Assembly (NCBI RefSeq): GCF_900114645.1
Contig: NZ_FOTR01000001.1
Location: forward strand, 558,001-622,000
Reading direction: 5' to 3'
Source of the DNA: Gracilibacillus orientalis
GTDB lineage: Bacteria > Bacillota > Bacilli > Bacillales > Amphibacillaceae
Length of the DNA: 64,000 bases
Shown: positions 8,742-18,613 of the stretch, piece by piece
How the letters are laid out: each line of letters begins with the position of its first letter
Position numbering within the stretch: position 1 is the first letter of the stretch
Translations under genes and position numbers: made by a program
Notes under the pieces: model-generated
What the model was told of the DNA's origin: nothing
The model's input: the letters and a program-made list of their open reading frames with translations, nothing else
The model's database searches: none

Positions 8742-9632
8742 TTAAAAGATTCGATAATTCGTAAACCGATAAGCCATGTAGTATGACAGACTAATTAGAA
8801 TAAAGCCTGCAACAGATTTTAATAACCCGACTGCCGTCGCCAATTCATACTGCAAATTTAATAAACCTGCCCGATAAACCCATGTATCAATAATATCCCC
8901 TGTTGAATAAACGAGAGGGTTATATAAGTTGAAAATTTGATCAAACCCTGCATTTAGTACATTTCCTAAACTTAATACAGCTAATAAAACCGCCGTAGTT
9001 CGAATTCCAGGCAATGTAACATGCCATAGCATACGGAGTCTTGAAGCACCATCAATACCTGCAGCTTCATATAATGCCGGATTGATTCCAGTTAATGCAG
9101 CTAAATATATAATCGTATTAAACCCGAATTCCTTCCAAACATCACTGCCTACTACAAGGAAAGGAAACAGATCTGCACGGCCAAAAAATAAAATAGGATT
9201 AATACCAAATGCTTCTAATAATTGATTAATCGGACCGCCATAAGCGAAAATATCGAGTAATACCCCGCCTAAAATAACCCACGAGAGAAAATGGGGTAAA
9301 TAAACAATCGTTTGGATCGACCTTTTCAAGCGCATATATCTTACTTCATTTAACATTAAGGCAAACACCAGAGGAACGATGAGGTTCCCAATAATCTTCA
9401 TGATTGCAATAAATATGGTATTAAAAAACACGTTAACCGTATCACTCAATTCAAACATATACCGAAATGTTTCCAGTCCTACAAACTCTGAACCAAAGAC
9501 ACCCGCCCCAGGGTTGTAGTCTTGGAAGGCAATCATAATACCAAACATCGGTACAATACTAAATAAGGTTAACCAAATGAATCCAGGTATCAGCATCGCA
9601 TAATAATGTTTTGCAAAACCCTTAGATCTCAC
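8742..9632 (-). CDS. LplB-type carbohydrate ABC permease
   Basis: The frame is open from 9725, but I place the start at the GTG at 9632, which has GAGGAG 8 nt upstream and gives a 296-residue product starting VRSKGFAKHYYAM. The upstream in-frame sequence has no ribosome site. It has six membrane helices and an EAA loop (LYEAAGIDGASRLRML followed by VTLPGI). LplB-type permeases work with a large LplA lipoprotein, encoded next upstream. A hairpin at 9734-9758 separates the two genes. Confidence 0.88.
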   Translation of the reverse strand: MRSKGFAKHYYAMLIPGFIWLTLFSIVPMFGIMIAFQDYNPGAGVFGSEFVGLETFRYMFELSDTVNVFFNTIFIAIMKIIGNLIVPLVFALMLNEVRYMRLKRSIQTIVYLPHFLSWVILGGVLLDIFAYGGPINQLLEAFGINPILFFGRADLFPFLVVGSDVWKEFGFNTIIYLAALTGINPALYEAAGIDGASRLRMLWHVTLPGIRTTAVLLAVLSLGNVLNAGFDQIFNLYNPLVYSTGDIIDTWVYRAGLLNLQYELATAVGLLKSVAGFILISLSYYMAYRFTNYRIF

Positions 9633-9733
9633 GACAATCTCTCCTCTCCGACAATTGTTATTCATTATTAAGAAAACCGGGCAAAATCCTCGAACGTTAC
9701 ATTTTCTAGACTTTGCACATTTCATTTTTTAGA

Positions 9734-9758
9734 AAAGCGCCGAAATCCATTCGACGCT
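9734..9758 (-). promoter_or_regulatory. Intercistronic stem-loop after the LplA-type gene
   Basis: AAGCG-CGAA and TTCG-CGCTT form a short GC-containing stem with one mismatch, directly downstream of the binding-protein stop. Its place matches the hairpin at 2211-2241, so differential expression of binding protein over permeases is a reasonable inference. Confidence 0.45.
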
Positions 9759-9769
9759 TGTTGGTTTAT

Positions 9770-11473
9770 TTATTTGTTTACAACTTCTGCGACTTCTTCG
9801 GTAATCTGGTCTCCACCTTGGCTATTCCAATTTTCCACAAATTGATCAAAGGAATCGAGCGGCTCTGTACCCATAATGATTTTTAAAAATGTTTCGTCCT
9901 CTAATTTTTTTAGATTCACCCATCTGTCTTCCATCGTTTCTGTTTGAGAATAAATTAAGCTCATGACACCATTTATTTCATTATCGACTAAAGGAGCTGT
10001 TCCGACTAAAGCTGAATAAGCCCTGGTCCATTGTCCTAAATTTGCTTCTGGATCCCAATGTTCAATATCCGTATTGTCATATGGTTCTAATTTAATTTCA
10101 TGAATGCTGTCCACATCAGATTTCAACAATTTGTAGGCTGGCATATCATAGAAATCTTCTGGTTCTTTCGTTCCTGCAAGCACTTCTCGAAGTGCTACAG
10201 TTGTTACTTCCATTTCATCTGCAGGTGCATAAACCAGACGTAATGGATAATAACCTGGACCACCAATACTAGGGTCAAATTCTGATTCGTTAGCTAATAA
10301 ATTATTTAAGATCTTCATGGCAGCTTCTGGATGTTCATAACCTTTTCGAACAACTACAAATTGAGTTGTTGTAGTACTTAAGTGTGGTGTATATTCACCA
10401 TTTGCATTAAGTGGAAGACCGTAAGATTGCCAGTTTGCTTCTGGATTATTCGTCACAGCATCTGTAATCGGACCATACGGCATCCAAAACGGTCCGAAGA
10501 ACATGCCTGTATTCCCACTAATAACAGATTCACCAGAATCCTCTCGCACACCCATTTCCGGATCAATTAATCCTTCACTGTACATATCCCGTAAAACAGA
10601 TAATGCCTCTTTCGTTTCTGGTAAGGTTGAGCCGTAGACTGGCTGTCCGTCATCTCCTTCTAACCAATAGCCTGGATAAGCGTTCAACGCTGAGAATATC
10701 CCATCAAAACCATATAAATTGTTCGTGGATTCCAAGAAGTTAGCATACAATTTATTAGTGGTATCCGGTCCAGCTAAACCAATCGTATCATCCTGCCCAT
10801 TGCCATCAGGATCTTGTTCTACAAATGCTTTTGCTACTTCTTTAAAATCTTCAATGGTTTCTGGTGGCTCAAGTCCAAGCTTATCAAGCCAGTCTTTTCT
10901 GATCCATAGATTGTGTACACCATCGGCACTAGCTTGGGAGTTAGGTATTGCCATGATTTTTCCATCAAACGTAACATTTTCAAGTGCAACTCCTTCTGAA
11001 CTATCGATAATTTCTTTAATTGCAGGAGATGCATAATTCTCATATATGTCTGTCATGTCGGCAATTTGATCGGCTTCTACGAGCTGCCTTAACTCGACAG
11101 GACCTACGACCATCGCATCTGGCAAGTCATTACTAGCGATCGCCAGACTTACTTTTTGATCGTAGTTAGAAGGAGAAGCAGTAAATGCATGTTCCACTTC
11201 AATGTTCAAATTTTCGTTAACATGCCTTGTGTACTGATTATCAAGTGGCGTATCTCCATCTTGTAAACTGGTATCACTAGGATCAACTTCTTGACCAATA
11301 GCAATCGTAATCTTTTCTTCATATGCACTAAATGGATCCGCGGTCTCAGAAGATGTTTCCGTGTCACCATTTTCGGTCTCATCTCCATCATTTGGTTCAG
11401 AGCCTGCATTATCATCAGAACAAGCGACTAACACCAACGCAAATAATAATAAAAATAAGTACTTTCTTAGCAT
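9770..11473 (-). CDS. LplA-type ABC substrate-binding lipoprotein
   Basis: Start placed at the ATG at 11473 (AGAGGGG just upstream) rather than at 11518, giving 567 residues that begin MLRKYLFLLLFALVLVAC with the lipid Cys at residue 18. An acidic linker follows, then a large family-1 solute-binding fold. It carries an acidic motif EQDPDGNGQDDTIGLAG that could bind calcium, as in many LplA/YtcQ proteins. It is the first transport gene after the YesM/YesN pair and has a cre site upstream. The ligand is unknown. Confidence 0.88.
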   Translation of the reverse strand: MLRKYLFLLLFALVLVACSDDNAGSEPNDGDETENGDTETSSETADPFSAYEEKITIAIGQEVDPSDTSLQDGDTPLDNQYTRHVNENLNIEVEHAFTASPSNYDQKVSLAIASNDLPDAMVVGPVELRQLVEADQIADMTDIYENYASPAIKEIIDSSEGVALENVTFDGKIMAIPNSQASADGVHNLWIRKDWLDKLGLEPPETIEDFKEVAKAFVEQDPDGNGQDDTIGLAGPDTTNKLYANFLESTNNLYGFDGIFSALNAYPGYWLEGDDGQPVYGSTLPETKEALSVLRDMYSEGLIDPEMGVREDSGESVISGNTGMFFGPFWMPYGPITDAVTNNPEANWQSYGLPLNANGEYTPHLSTTTTQFVVVRKGYEHPEAAMKILNNLLANESEFDPSIGGPGYYPLRLVYAPADEMEVTTVALREVLAGTKEPEDFYDMPAYKLLKSDVDSIHEIKLEPYDNTDIEHWDPEANLGQWTRAYSALVGTAPLVDNEINGVMSLIYSQTETMEDRWVNLKKLEDETFLKIIMGTEPLDSFDQFVENWNSQGGDQITEEVAEVVNK

Positions 11474-11526
11474 CCATTTCCCCTCTTTTCCTTGGATTTT
11501 ATTTTTCCATTTAATCATAACAAAAT

Positions 11527-11540
11527 TGTAAGCGCATTCA
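11527..11540. promoter_or_regulatory. cre (CcpA) site upstream of the LplA-type gene
   Basis: TGTAAGCGCATTCA matches the consensus TGNAARCGNWWNCA at every defined position and lies about 55 bp upstream of the lipoprotein start. It suggests glucose repression of the importer, YesL, GH2 and oxidoreductase genes separately from the kinase/regulator pair. Confidence 0.7.
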
Positions 11541-11615
11541 ATAAGAGGGTTGTTTCGAAAAAAAGGGGGGAATTGTACTTTCTAATCTCCTTCTAAAAAG
11601 GAAACAACATTTCCC

Positions 11616-13016
11616 TTACAATATCGAAACATTTGACCCTTTTTTATTCAATTTTCGATACTCACTTGGTAAGAGTCCTGTCGTCTGGCGAAATATTTTA
11701 CTGAAATATTTAACATCAGAATAACCAACTTTTTCAGAAATAACACCAATTTTTTCTCGCGTATATAATAGATAATCTTTCGCTTTATTAATTCTCGCAA
11801 TCCGGATATATTCATTAAATGTTTCTCCAACTATATCTTTAAAACAAGTAGAAAAATAACTTCGACTGATATTGACTTGTTGAGCAATATATTGAGCTGT
11901 CAACGGGGACGAAAGCTCACGTTCAATAATAGATATAGCATTTAAGATGCATTGGTTTGTCTCAGGAGAGTATGCTGGACTGAATACAGTTGTATACATA
12001 ACTCGCTGAAATTGTTTGAACCATTGTTCCAAGTCACTCCAATAATTCATTCGAACAGGGTATGTAACCTCCTGAGGAAGAATATCTCGATATATTCGTT
12101 TATATTCATGAATCAGCCAGGACAACAGTTCTTCTAATTGACTAATTGAAAAACCGGTCTCATATAAATCACCTAATATATCCGTTAGTTCTCGTTTATT
12201 AGCTATCCAATCCGATAAAATTAACCTTTTTTTCCACTTTTCCAGTTGGTGCTTCGTTTCCTGTAAAGGTTTATGCAGATCATGAAACGCCTTTATAGCT
12301 ATTTGCCTATCCTGGCTGATTTCATAAAACAATAACTGTTGATGATAAAGAGGTGTCCATTCTTTTATTTCGTTAAAATCATCTTCCGTTTCTGGATAAA
12401 CTAGAAGCAATGGGCGGATATCATACTTTGAATCTACTATTTTCCGTATGATACCCTCAGTGGTGAACGTATCGCTTCTTATCAGAACAGCATGATCATT
12501 CCATTTACAGATATTTTTTACCTCCAGAAACTCTTTCAGTGCCTTTTCAACAGTAAGAATTTCCTCTGATATCAATGTGTATCCATTAGTCCATGTAGTT
12601 TCTTCGGCAGTTGGCATAGAAGATTGCTTTTCTGATTCTTTTTCAATCCTGTTCTGAATACGAACCAAAATATCATCCATGTTATTACCATCCAGCTCAA
12701 TTTTTGCTATATAATCAATTGCTCCTAAGCGCATCGCTTCCTGTATATACTCAAAATCCTGATGCAAAGAAAGCACGACAATAAAGATTTCTGGATATTT
12801 TTCTTTGACAATTCGAATAAGTTCGATTCCTGACATAATTGGCATCGCTAAATCGGTAATGATCAAGTCAACCTGATTGTCTTCGATAAACTGCAAAGCT
12901 TTTTCCCCATTTTTCGCATCTCCAACTATCTTCATGTCAAATTGTTCCCATTGAAAGGAAGAGATGAAACTTTTTCTGACTAACTTGTCATCTTCCACTA
13001 TTAACACTTTAATCAT
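11616..13016 (-). CDS. yesN: YesN-type response regulator (receiver plus AraC HTH)
   Basis: This 466-residue protein has an N-terminal receiver with acidic pair D9/D10 and the phosphoacceptor Asp55 (LIITDLAMP). A long middle region follows, then a C-terminal pair of AraC helix-turn-helix motifs (about 360-455; IAQQVNISRSYFSTCFK and IGVISEKVGYSDVKYFSKIF). It should activate the adjacent importer and glycosidase genes when phosphorylated by the kinase at 13013-14749. The two genes overlap by 4 bp. Confidence 0.92.
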   Translation of the reverse strand: MIKVLIVEDDKLVRKSFISSFQWEQFDMKIVGDAKNGEKALQFIEDNQVDLIITDLAMPIMSGIELIRIVKEKYPEIFIVVLSLHQDFEYIQEAMRLGAIDYIAKIELDGNNMDDILVRIQNRIEKESEKQSSMPTAEETTWTNGYTLISEEILTVEKALKEFLEVKNICKWNDHAVLIRSDTFTTEGIIRKIVDSKYDIRPLLLVYPETEDDFNEIKEWTPLYHQQLLFYEISQDRQIAIKAFHDLHKPLQETKHQLEKWKKRLILSDWIANKRELTDILGDLYETGFSISQLEELLSWLIHEYKRIYRDILPQEVTYPVRMNYWSDLEQWFKQFQRVMYTTVFSPAYSPETNQCILNAISIIERELSSPLTAQYIAQQVNISRSYFSTCFKDIVGETFNEYIRIARINKAKDYLLYTREKIGVISEKVGYSDVKYFSKIFRQTTGLLPSEYRKLNKKGSNVSIL

Positions 13017-14749
13017 TTCATATCACCCTTTATATATGGTATTCGCAACCGGACAATCGTCCCTTCCCCAACCATGCTATCCATTTCAATTTCTGCATAC
13101 TTTCCATACGTTCTTTCCATCATTCTCTTAACATAATTCAATCCAATGCCCATTCCATTCTTTGTCTGCTTAAAGACTTGATTATTTAAAATTTCGTTCA
13201 TTTTCTCTCTCGTCATGCCTCTGCCATCATCACGCACTTCGATAACAATCATTTCCCCTTCAAGGTTGATGGTTATATCAATTGTTCCTTCATCCACAAG
13301 CCCATGGTACAGTGAGTTCTCTACTAGTGGCTGCAGGATAAATCTTGGGATCGGAGCTAGTAAGACATTTTCTGGTACATTTACATTTGTGACATATTCA
13401 AAATCATACCGAATTTGCTGCAACATTAAATATTGCTTCATCGAATCTATCTCTTCTTCAAGTGTTGATAGAATCCCCAGTTTTCCCATGTTGTAATAGA
13501 GCAATTTATTTAAAGAGGTTAATAGACCAGTAAGTTCCTTCTTGTCTCCGGAGATAGCCAACCATTTTGCCGTGTCTAATGTATTCATTAAAAAATGAGG
13601 ATTGATTTGATGTTTTAACTTTTCTACTTCTAAATCAGCTCGTTTCCTTTCCTTCTGTTCGATCTCCTGAATTAGACTGACTATTTGCACTCTCATATTA
13701 CGAAACCGACCTATTAAATCAACAAATTCAGGTATTTTGGTATGAACAATTTCTGAATGAAAATTGTTATTTCCCATTAATTTAATTTCATGACGAAATT
13801 CATTTAAAGGCTTGTAAAGTGTCTTCCATAACAACAAGGAAACAACGAGACTGATAAAAACAAAAAGAATCGCAATATAGATCATCAAAATAACCCATTG
13901 ATTCATTTCCTCGTTGTACTCCGATATAGGTATTAACGCAATAATACTCCATCCTTTGTCCGTAGGCTCTTCAAACCAGTAAAATCCATTATTTTTACCA
14001 TAACCTTTGTCATTACTGTCGAAGGAACTATTTACCGGAAAGGTTGCATTTTCACTATATATGATATGTTTGGTATCATCTGAAATTATGTAGTCTGCAT
14101 GATTCAATACATTGTCTACTTCTAAAAGATCCTTCGTTAAATCAAGGTTTGATTCTAAATAAATATAAATGTCATCAGCATAGTTAACATCTAGTTTTCT
14201 GGCGACAGACAGTACATATTTATCTTTGTATTGTTCCATGCTTATGTGAGGACCATAAGTATGCATGTTATATCCTTCATCCAACAATGGATCATTGTCT
14301 AATGAAAATTCTTCTTTGACTCCATGATTATAAAAAAAATATTTATCATTTTCTTTCAAATAAAGTAGTGATAAACCGATACCAGGGTTACTAAAGGTAA
14401 TCACATTTAATTCATTTTTTATTTCCTCATAAACTTTGACTCTATCGTAGGACGGAGAGGAATGTAAATAATCATCAAGCTTAAAGGTGAGATTCTCAGA
14501 AAAGGCAATTTGTTGGGCAACATAGTTTAAATCTTCTATTGTATTTTCCATAGACAACCGAATTTGTTGTAAATTGCTATTGAAGGTAGCATGTAATTTA
14601 TTTGTTAGAATATTCGACATGGATTGATAGGAAAACATAATCGTAAACATGAGAAGTAAAAAAGTACTTAAAGCAAATACTAAAGAGATCCTGCTTTTCA
14701 AACTTAATTTTTCAAAAAAAGCAACCACTTCCCTAAATAATCGTTTCAA
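13013..14749 (-). CDS. yesM: YesM-type sensor histidine kinase
   Basis: This 578-residue membrane kinase has TM1 near 18-45, an extracytoplasmic sensor domain of about 235 residues, TM2 near 283-308, a HAMP-like linker, the His_kinase motif QINPHFLMN (His near 385) and a HATPase domain with PLVENSLYHG and GMGIGLNYVK. Kinases of this class sense sugars outside the cell, often with the binding protein. Its stop overlaps the start of the YesN gene. Confidence 0.92.
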   Translation of the reverse strand: MKRLFREVVAFFEKLSLKSRISLVFALSTFLLLMFTIMFSYQSMSNILTNKLHATFNSNLQQIRLSMENTIEDLNYVAQQIAFSENLTFKLDDYLHSSPSYDRVKVYEEIKNELNVITFSNPGIGLSLLYLKENDKYFFYNHGVKEEFSLDNDPLLDEGYNMHTYGPHISMEQYKDKYVLSVARKLDVNYADDIYIYLESNLDLTKDLLEVDNVLNHADYIISDDTKHIIYSENATFPVNSSFDSNDKGYGKNNGFYWFEEPTDKGWSIIALIPISEYNEEMNQWVILMIYIAILFVFISLVVSLLLWKTLYKPLNEFRHEIKLMGNNNFHSEIVHTKIPEFVDLIGRFRNMRVQIVSLIQEIEQKERKRADLEVEKLKHQINPHFLMNTLDTAKWLAISGDKKELTGLLTSLNKLLYYNMGKLGILSTLEEEIDSMKQYLMLQQIRYDFEYVTNVNVPENVLLAPIPRFILQPLVENSLYHGLVDEGTIDITINLEGEMIVIEVRDDGRGMTREKMNEILNNQVFKQTKNGMGIGLNYVKRMMERTYGKYAEIEMDSMVGEGTIVRLRIPYIKGDMK

Positions 14750-14918
14750 GTGAATACACTCCCTTCTTGTGATAGCGGTTACATAAAAGTATCATTACAA
14801 TAGCATCTTTTACATGCTTATTCAAGGAATCGTACAATTTACGAGAAGTTCACAAAATCGTCACTTACAGTAGTTATAATAAATCTTTATACTACGAATA
14901 TATGTCATGAAAGGATGA

Positions 14919-15413
14919 ATGAATTTGCCAACAACAAAAAAAGAAAGTATACAATTTGGTTTAATAATGTGTTTTGGAATGGTATTAGTTATGACGATGT
15001 ATAACTATTATCTTAATGGAATGATTGGAAAAATGACTTTTTATGAAGGAATAACAGATTTCTTGATTGCTTTTATCATTGCAATAATACTTGACCTATT
15101 TCTCGTTGGTCCCAACGCAAAAAAATTAGCATTGAAATTAACTGCAAACACTAAAAGTGAATTATTTACTGTACTAACTTTTTCAACTTTCATGGTTATA
15201 GGAATGGCGTTATTCATGTCTGTTTTTGGGTTAGTTACAACCATTTTACACAACGGATATACCTCCAACTTTATCATAGGTGATTATCTATCAGTGTTTG
15301 GTAAAAATTTTATTATGGCATTACCTTTACAAATATTTGTTATGGGACCACTTGTGCGTTTTATATTTACTAAGTATATGAAACCCAATAAAAATGAAGT
15401 TAGAGAAGCATAA
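14919..15413 (+). CDS. DUF2798-type membrane protein
   Basis: A 164-residue protein with four hydrophobic segments arranged as two similar halves (FGLIMCFGMVLVMTMYNYY and FSTFMVIGMALFMSVFGLV), which is the DUF2798 pattern. The function of the family is unknown. It is transcribed away from the YesM gene and shares a bidirectional terminator with the ligase-like gene at 15508-17520. The start is the ATG at 14919 behind AAGGATG. Confidence 0.75.
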   Translation: MNLPTTKKESIQFGLIMCFGMVLVMTMYNYYLNGMIGKMTFYEGITDFLIAFIIAIILDLFLVGPNAKKLALKLTANTKSELFTVLTFSTFMVIGMALFMSVFGLVTTILHNGYTSNFIIGDYLSVFGKNFIMALPLQIFVMGPLVRFIFTKYMKPNKNEVREA

Positions 15414-15459
15414 AGGAGCTTCCATTCGTGGCAATTAGCACCATGATAAACAAAAAGAT

Positions 15460-15498
15460 AGCCTAATCTCCTACTATTAATATAGAGGAAATTAGGCT
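15460..15498. terminator. Bidirectional terminator
   Basis: AGCCTAAT and ATTAGGCT form a stem extended by TCCT/AGGA, in the gap between two converging genes, with T/A-rich flanks on both sides. Confidence 0.6.
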
Positions 15499-15507
15499 TT
15501 ATAATTA

Positions 15508-17520
15508 CTATTGACGTAAAGATTTTATCTGCTCTATATCCTCCTCTATTTTATCCGTTATCTCAAATTCACGACTATTGTGATATGAACCAACCGGATT
15601 CATTTCAAATCGTTCATATTCATTTAACAGCTTTTTATAGGTTTCCATCGCTATATTAGTATATGAATATTTCTGTTCCTTTGCCAAGTCAACAGAAATT
15701 GAGATGATTGCCTGATAAATTCTTGAATCAAAAGGATCTAGTTCTAGTGCGCGCTCAAATTGATTTAGCGCGTCTTTCCTTTCATTGATTTTTGCCAGTA
15801 ATACACCCGATTGATACATTACTTGCGAATTCATCGGTTCCAACTCAGCCATTATATATGCTGTATTTTTTATAGAAGAGTCGCTTGTTTTATTTTCATC
15901 TGACTGATTTATTAACGTATCACTTAACTGATACCAGTATTCTGTATCAAATTGATTGTAGCTCGTTGCCTTGATCAGATACTGTTCACGTTCTGCTAGA
16001 TTATTAGTATCCATCGCCTTATGATAGGCAACATCTGCTTGCATAAATCGATAGGAAAAGATTAGTGCAAATAATAAAATGACTGCATACACTCCTAATG
16101 TATAGAAAGGCCATTTTTGGGGTTTATTTAGTTCAACAGATGGTTTTAATCCGATTGCTATTAACCAGAAAATCATAAAGACAACAAATCCGAATGCTAA
16201 GTTAAAATCGATAAAGCTGTGAACAAAAATGGTTGATAAACTTAATAGAATCGCAATATATAAGGACCTATCTTCTGCATGACGCATAGTTTTCCATATT
16301 CGGACTATTAAATATACCAAAATACTAATCATGATTAAAAAACCGAGATAACCAATATCTACTATCATTTCGGCATATTCATTATGAATTTTATTAGCTT
16401 GATAGGGTAACTGCTGGTAATCACGATATATCGATTCCCAAGCTTGTCCCCCATATCCTATAAAAGGAGAATTCATACTTGCTTCCATTGCATCTTCTAA
16501 AATGAGCAGTCTTTCTCTTGCTGTCTCACTATCACTAATACTGAGAATTCTTTCTTGTAATGGAGTGGGCAGTTGCTTGTATACCAAGCCTTGATTACTT
16601 ATATCTAGTAATAACAGCAATCCAAATAGAACGATTATAGCTGGCAACACAACACGATGGATTTTAAACTTTTTCATGTGTTCCTCTTTATCTAGTGCAT
16701 CAGCTCTGGAAATCCACCAAATCACCAAAACGGATAGCAAAGACATGACAACAGCGCTGATACCTGTCAAAAACATATTTCCTGCTTGTAAAATAAGAAA
16801 TACAGAAAAACCGCTCAGCGTGGTAATCATAGAATACAGCATATAACGTAATTGATAATGAAAGGTGAAAAAGCATACACCAATCACCCAAACAATTGGA
16901 AAGATAAGATACATACCTCTTGAATACGATTCAAGGAAAGTTACAATAAAAGCGGTTAAGGGAAAGGAGTAAAAGAATATATATCGCCAATCTTGCCTTT
17001 TACCTAGAAGCATAACTAACCCGAACATATAAAAAGCAATCATAACCATACCAAACGTATTCGGATATTGAAAGACGCCAGCAAACCGATCTTTTATAAA
17101 TGCACTTGGATAATTTAATAAGCCAAATTGATTGAGTAACATATGATAAGCAATCAGCACACCAGAAATATAAAAAATATAAGGAGCAAGTTGTCTTATT
17201 TTATGGTGTTTATTTACACTCCAATACAATATATAAAAAAAACTTATGTAAGTTGTCCAACGAAATACCATTTCAAACGCACCACTTGGATGCTTTGCCT
17301 GGACCAATGAAAGGATGTAACAAATCGGAATAAACAAGCTTAATACCAGATCATTCCAAGCAGTAAATTTCCTATAATATAATATCCTTATCAGCAACAA
17401 AAATGCAAACAAATAAATCAAAATATGTATCAGATAAAAATCCGAATCAAAATACAACCCCTGTTGAAAGGGGGAAACAATAAAAAGAATCGCAAGGAAA
17501 ATAAATAAAAACCAATGCAT
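15508..17520 (-). CDS. O-antigen ligase-like (Wzy_C) membrane protein with TPR tail
   Basis: This 670-residue protein has about twelve hydrophobic segments over residues 1-475. A long loop includes PFIGYGGQAWESIYRDY and HNEYAEMIVDIGYLGF, the conserved Wzy_C/WaaL region. A soluble C-terminal part (about 500-660) carries TPR-like helices (DALNQFERALELDPFDSRIYQ). Family members polymerise or ligate surface polysaccharides. In Gram-positive bacteria such orphan proteins may glycosylate surface polymers or proteins. No glycosyltransferase cluster surrounds it. Confidence 0.8.
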   Translation of the reverse strand: MHWFLFIFLAILFIVSPFQQGLYFDSDFYLIHILIYLFAFLLLIRILYYRKFTAWNDLVLSLFIPICYILSLVQAKHPSGAFEMVFRWTTYISFFYILYWSVNKHHKIRQLAPYIFYISGVLIAYHMLLNQFGLLNYPSAFIKDRFAGVFQYPNTFGMVMIAFYMFGLVMLLGKRQDWRYIFFYSFPLTAFIVTFLESYSRGMYLIFPIVWVIGVCFFTFHYQLRYMLYSMITTLSGFSVFLILQAGNMFLTGISAVVMSLLSVLVIWWISRADALDKEEHMKKFKIHRVVLPAIIVLFGLLLLLDISNQGLVYKQLPTPLQERILSISDSETARERLLILEDAMEASMNSPFIGYGGQAWESIYRDYQQLPYQANKIHNEYAEMIVDIGYLGFLIMISILVYLIVRIWKTMRHAEDRSLYIAILLSLSTIFVHSFIDFNLAFGFVVFMIFWLIAIGLKPSVELNKPQKWPFYTLGVYAVILLFALIFSYRFMQADVAYHKAMDTNNLAEREQYLIKATSYNQFDTEYWYQLSDTLINQSDENKTSDSSIKNTAYIMAELEPMNSQVMYQSGVLLAKINERKDALNQFERALELDPFDSRIYQAIISISVDLAKEQKYSYTNIAMETYKKLLNEYERFEMNPVGSYHNSREFEITDKIEEDIEQIKSLRQ

Positions 17521-17566
17521 TACAAACCTCCATCACCTGGATCAGTGGGACAGGTGAATTGTCCCA

Positions 17567-18424
17567 TTATTCAAGATAATCATAAATACGTTTTCGATAA
17601 TATTGCTGCAACCTTTTGGTGATATCCCCTATTTCATTATTATTCACAGGGTTCTTATCTATTTGGATGATCGGAACTACTTCTAAAGGAGTAGCCGTAA
17701 GAAAACATTCATCAGCATCCTGTAATTCCTCTACTTTTATTTCTCTTTCTTTGACCGGAATTTCTAGTTCTTTAGCAAATAACAGTACTTTTTTTCTAGT
17801 AATACCACCAAGAATATAGTGATTAGTTGGATGCGTATGTATCACTCCATCTTTAATCATATAAAAGTTGGAAGCACCACATTCCCTAACAATACCTTCA
17901 CGGTGAAAAAGAGGTTCATGATATCCGCTGCGTTGTGCTTTTGTTCTCGCTATCACATTCCCCAGTAAATTTAATGACTTAATATCACAACGAAGCCAGC
18001 GAATATCTTCTTGCAACATGACCTTCACACCTTTATCCCACATTTCAACTGGCTGGTCAAAACGGTCCACTGTCGCATAGAAAAGCGCATCTAAATCTTC
18101 CATATAAACATGATCCCTTGGTTGTATCCCTCTTGTTACTTGTAAATAAATCTTTCCATCGATAGTGAATTTATTTTTTTCGATAAGTTGTTTTAATAAT
18201 TGCTTGATCTCGGATCGGGAAAAGGGAGCTCGAATCGCCAACTGTTCCATCGAATAAAATAAACGGTCTAAATGCCAATCCAAAACGTGAAGCTTTCCAT
18301 CATATATACGAATAACTTCATAGACACCATCACCAAATTGATAGCCACGGTCTTCAAAAGAAACCATTGCATTTTCTGGTTTACGCTCCACTATCTCATT
18401 TTTCCATAGCATGTAATCTGTCAT
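17567..18424 (-). CDS. dat: D-amino acid aminotransferase
   Basis: A 285-residue fold-type IV PLP enzyme. The hallmark start FEDRGYQFGDGVYEVIR and the catalytic Lys in CDIKSLNLLGNV (about K149) match Bacillus Dat, which interconverts D-alanine and D-glutamate via 2-oxo acids for peptidoglycan. The length is normal. It stands alone, 46 bp from the ligase-like gene. A branched-chain aminotransferase is less likely given the GDGVYEVIRI and RDHVY motifs. Confidence 0.9.
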   Translation of the reverse strand: MTDYMLWKNEIVERKPENAMVSFEDRGYQFGDGVYEVIRIYDGKLHVLDWHLDRLFYSMEQLAIRAPFSRSEIKQLLKQLIEKNKFTIDGKIYLQVTRGIQPRDHVYMEDLDALFYATVDRFDQPVEMWDKGVKVMLQEDIRWLRCDIKSLNLLGNVIARTKAQRSGYHEPLFHREGIVRECGASNFYMIKDGVIHTHPTNHYILGGITRKKVLLFAKELEIPVKEREIKVEELQDADECFLTATPLEVVPIIQIDKNPVNNNEIGDITKRLQQYYRKRIYDYLE

Positions 18425-18613
18425 TGCGAATTCCCCCTTTATGGTTTCATTTTATCATATGTCTTAGAACTGTTGTTTAGGATTCTATTACTACCTCTTT
18501 CCTAATCCTTTAACCCAATTCGGCAAAACTTTCTTTATTTCCCGGGAAATGGACAAGCTAATTTCCGACAGGTGATTTCATTTGCATCTTATTGTTCATT
18601 GCCTTGTTCAATC

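Noticed and set aside
18440-18610. A short minus-strand coding-like stretch before the aminotransferase promoter region
   Set aside because: Only about 27 codons without a start; similarity to anything is too thin to call a pseudogene.
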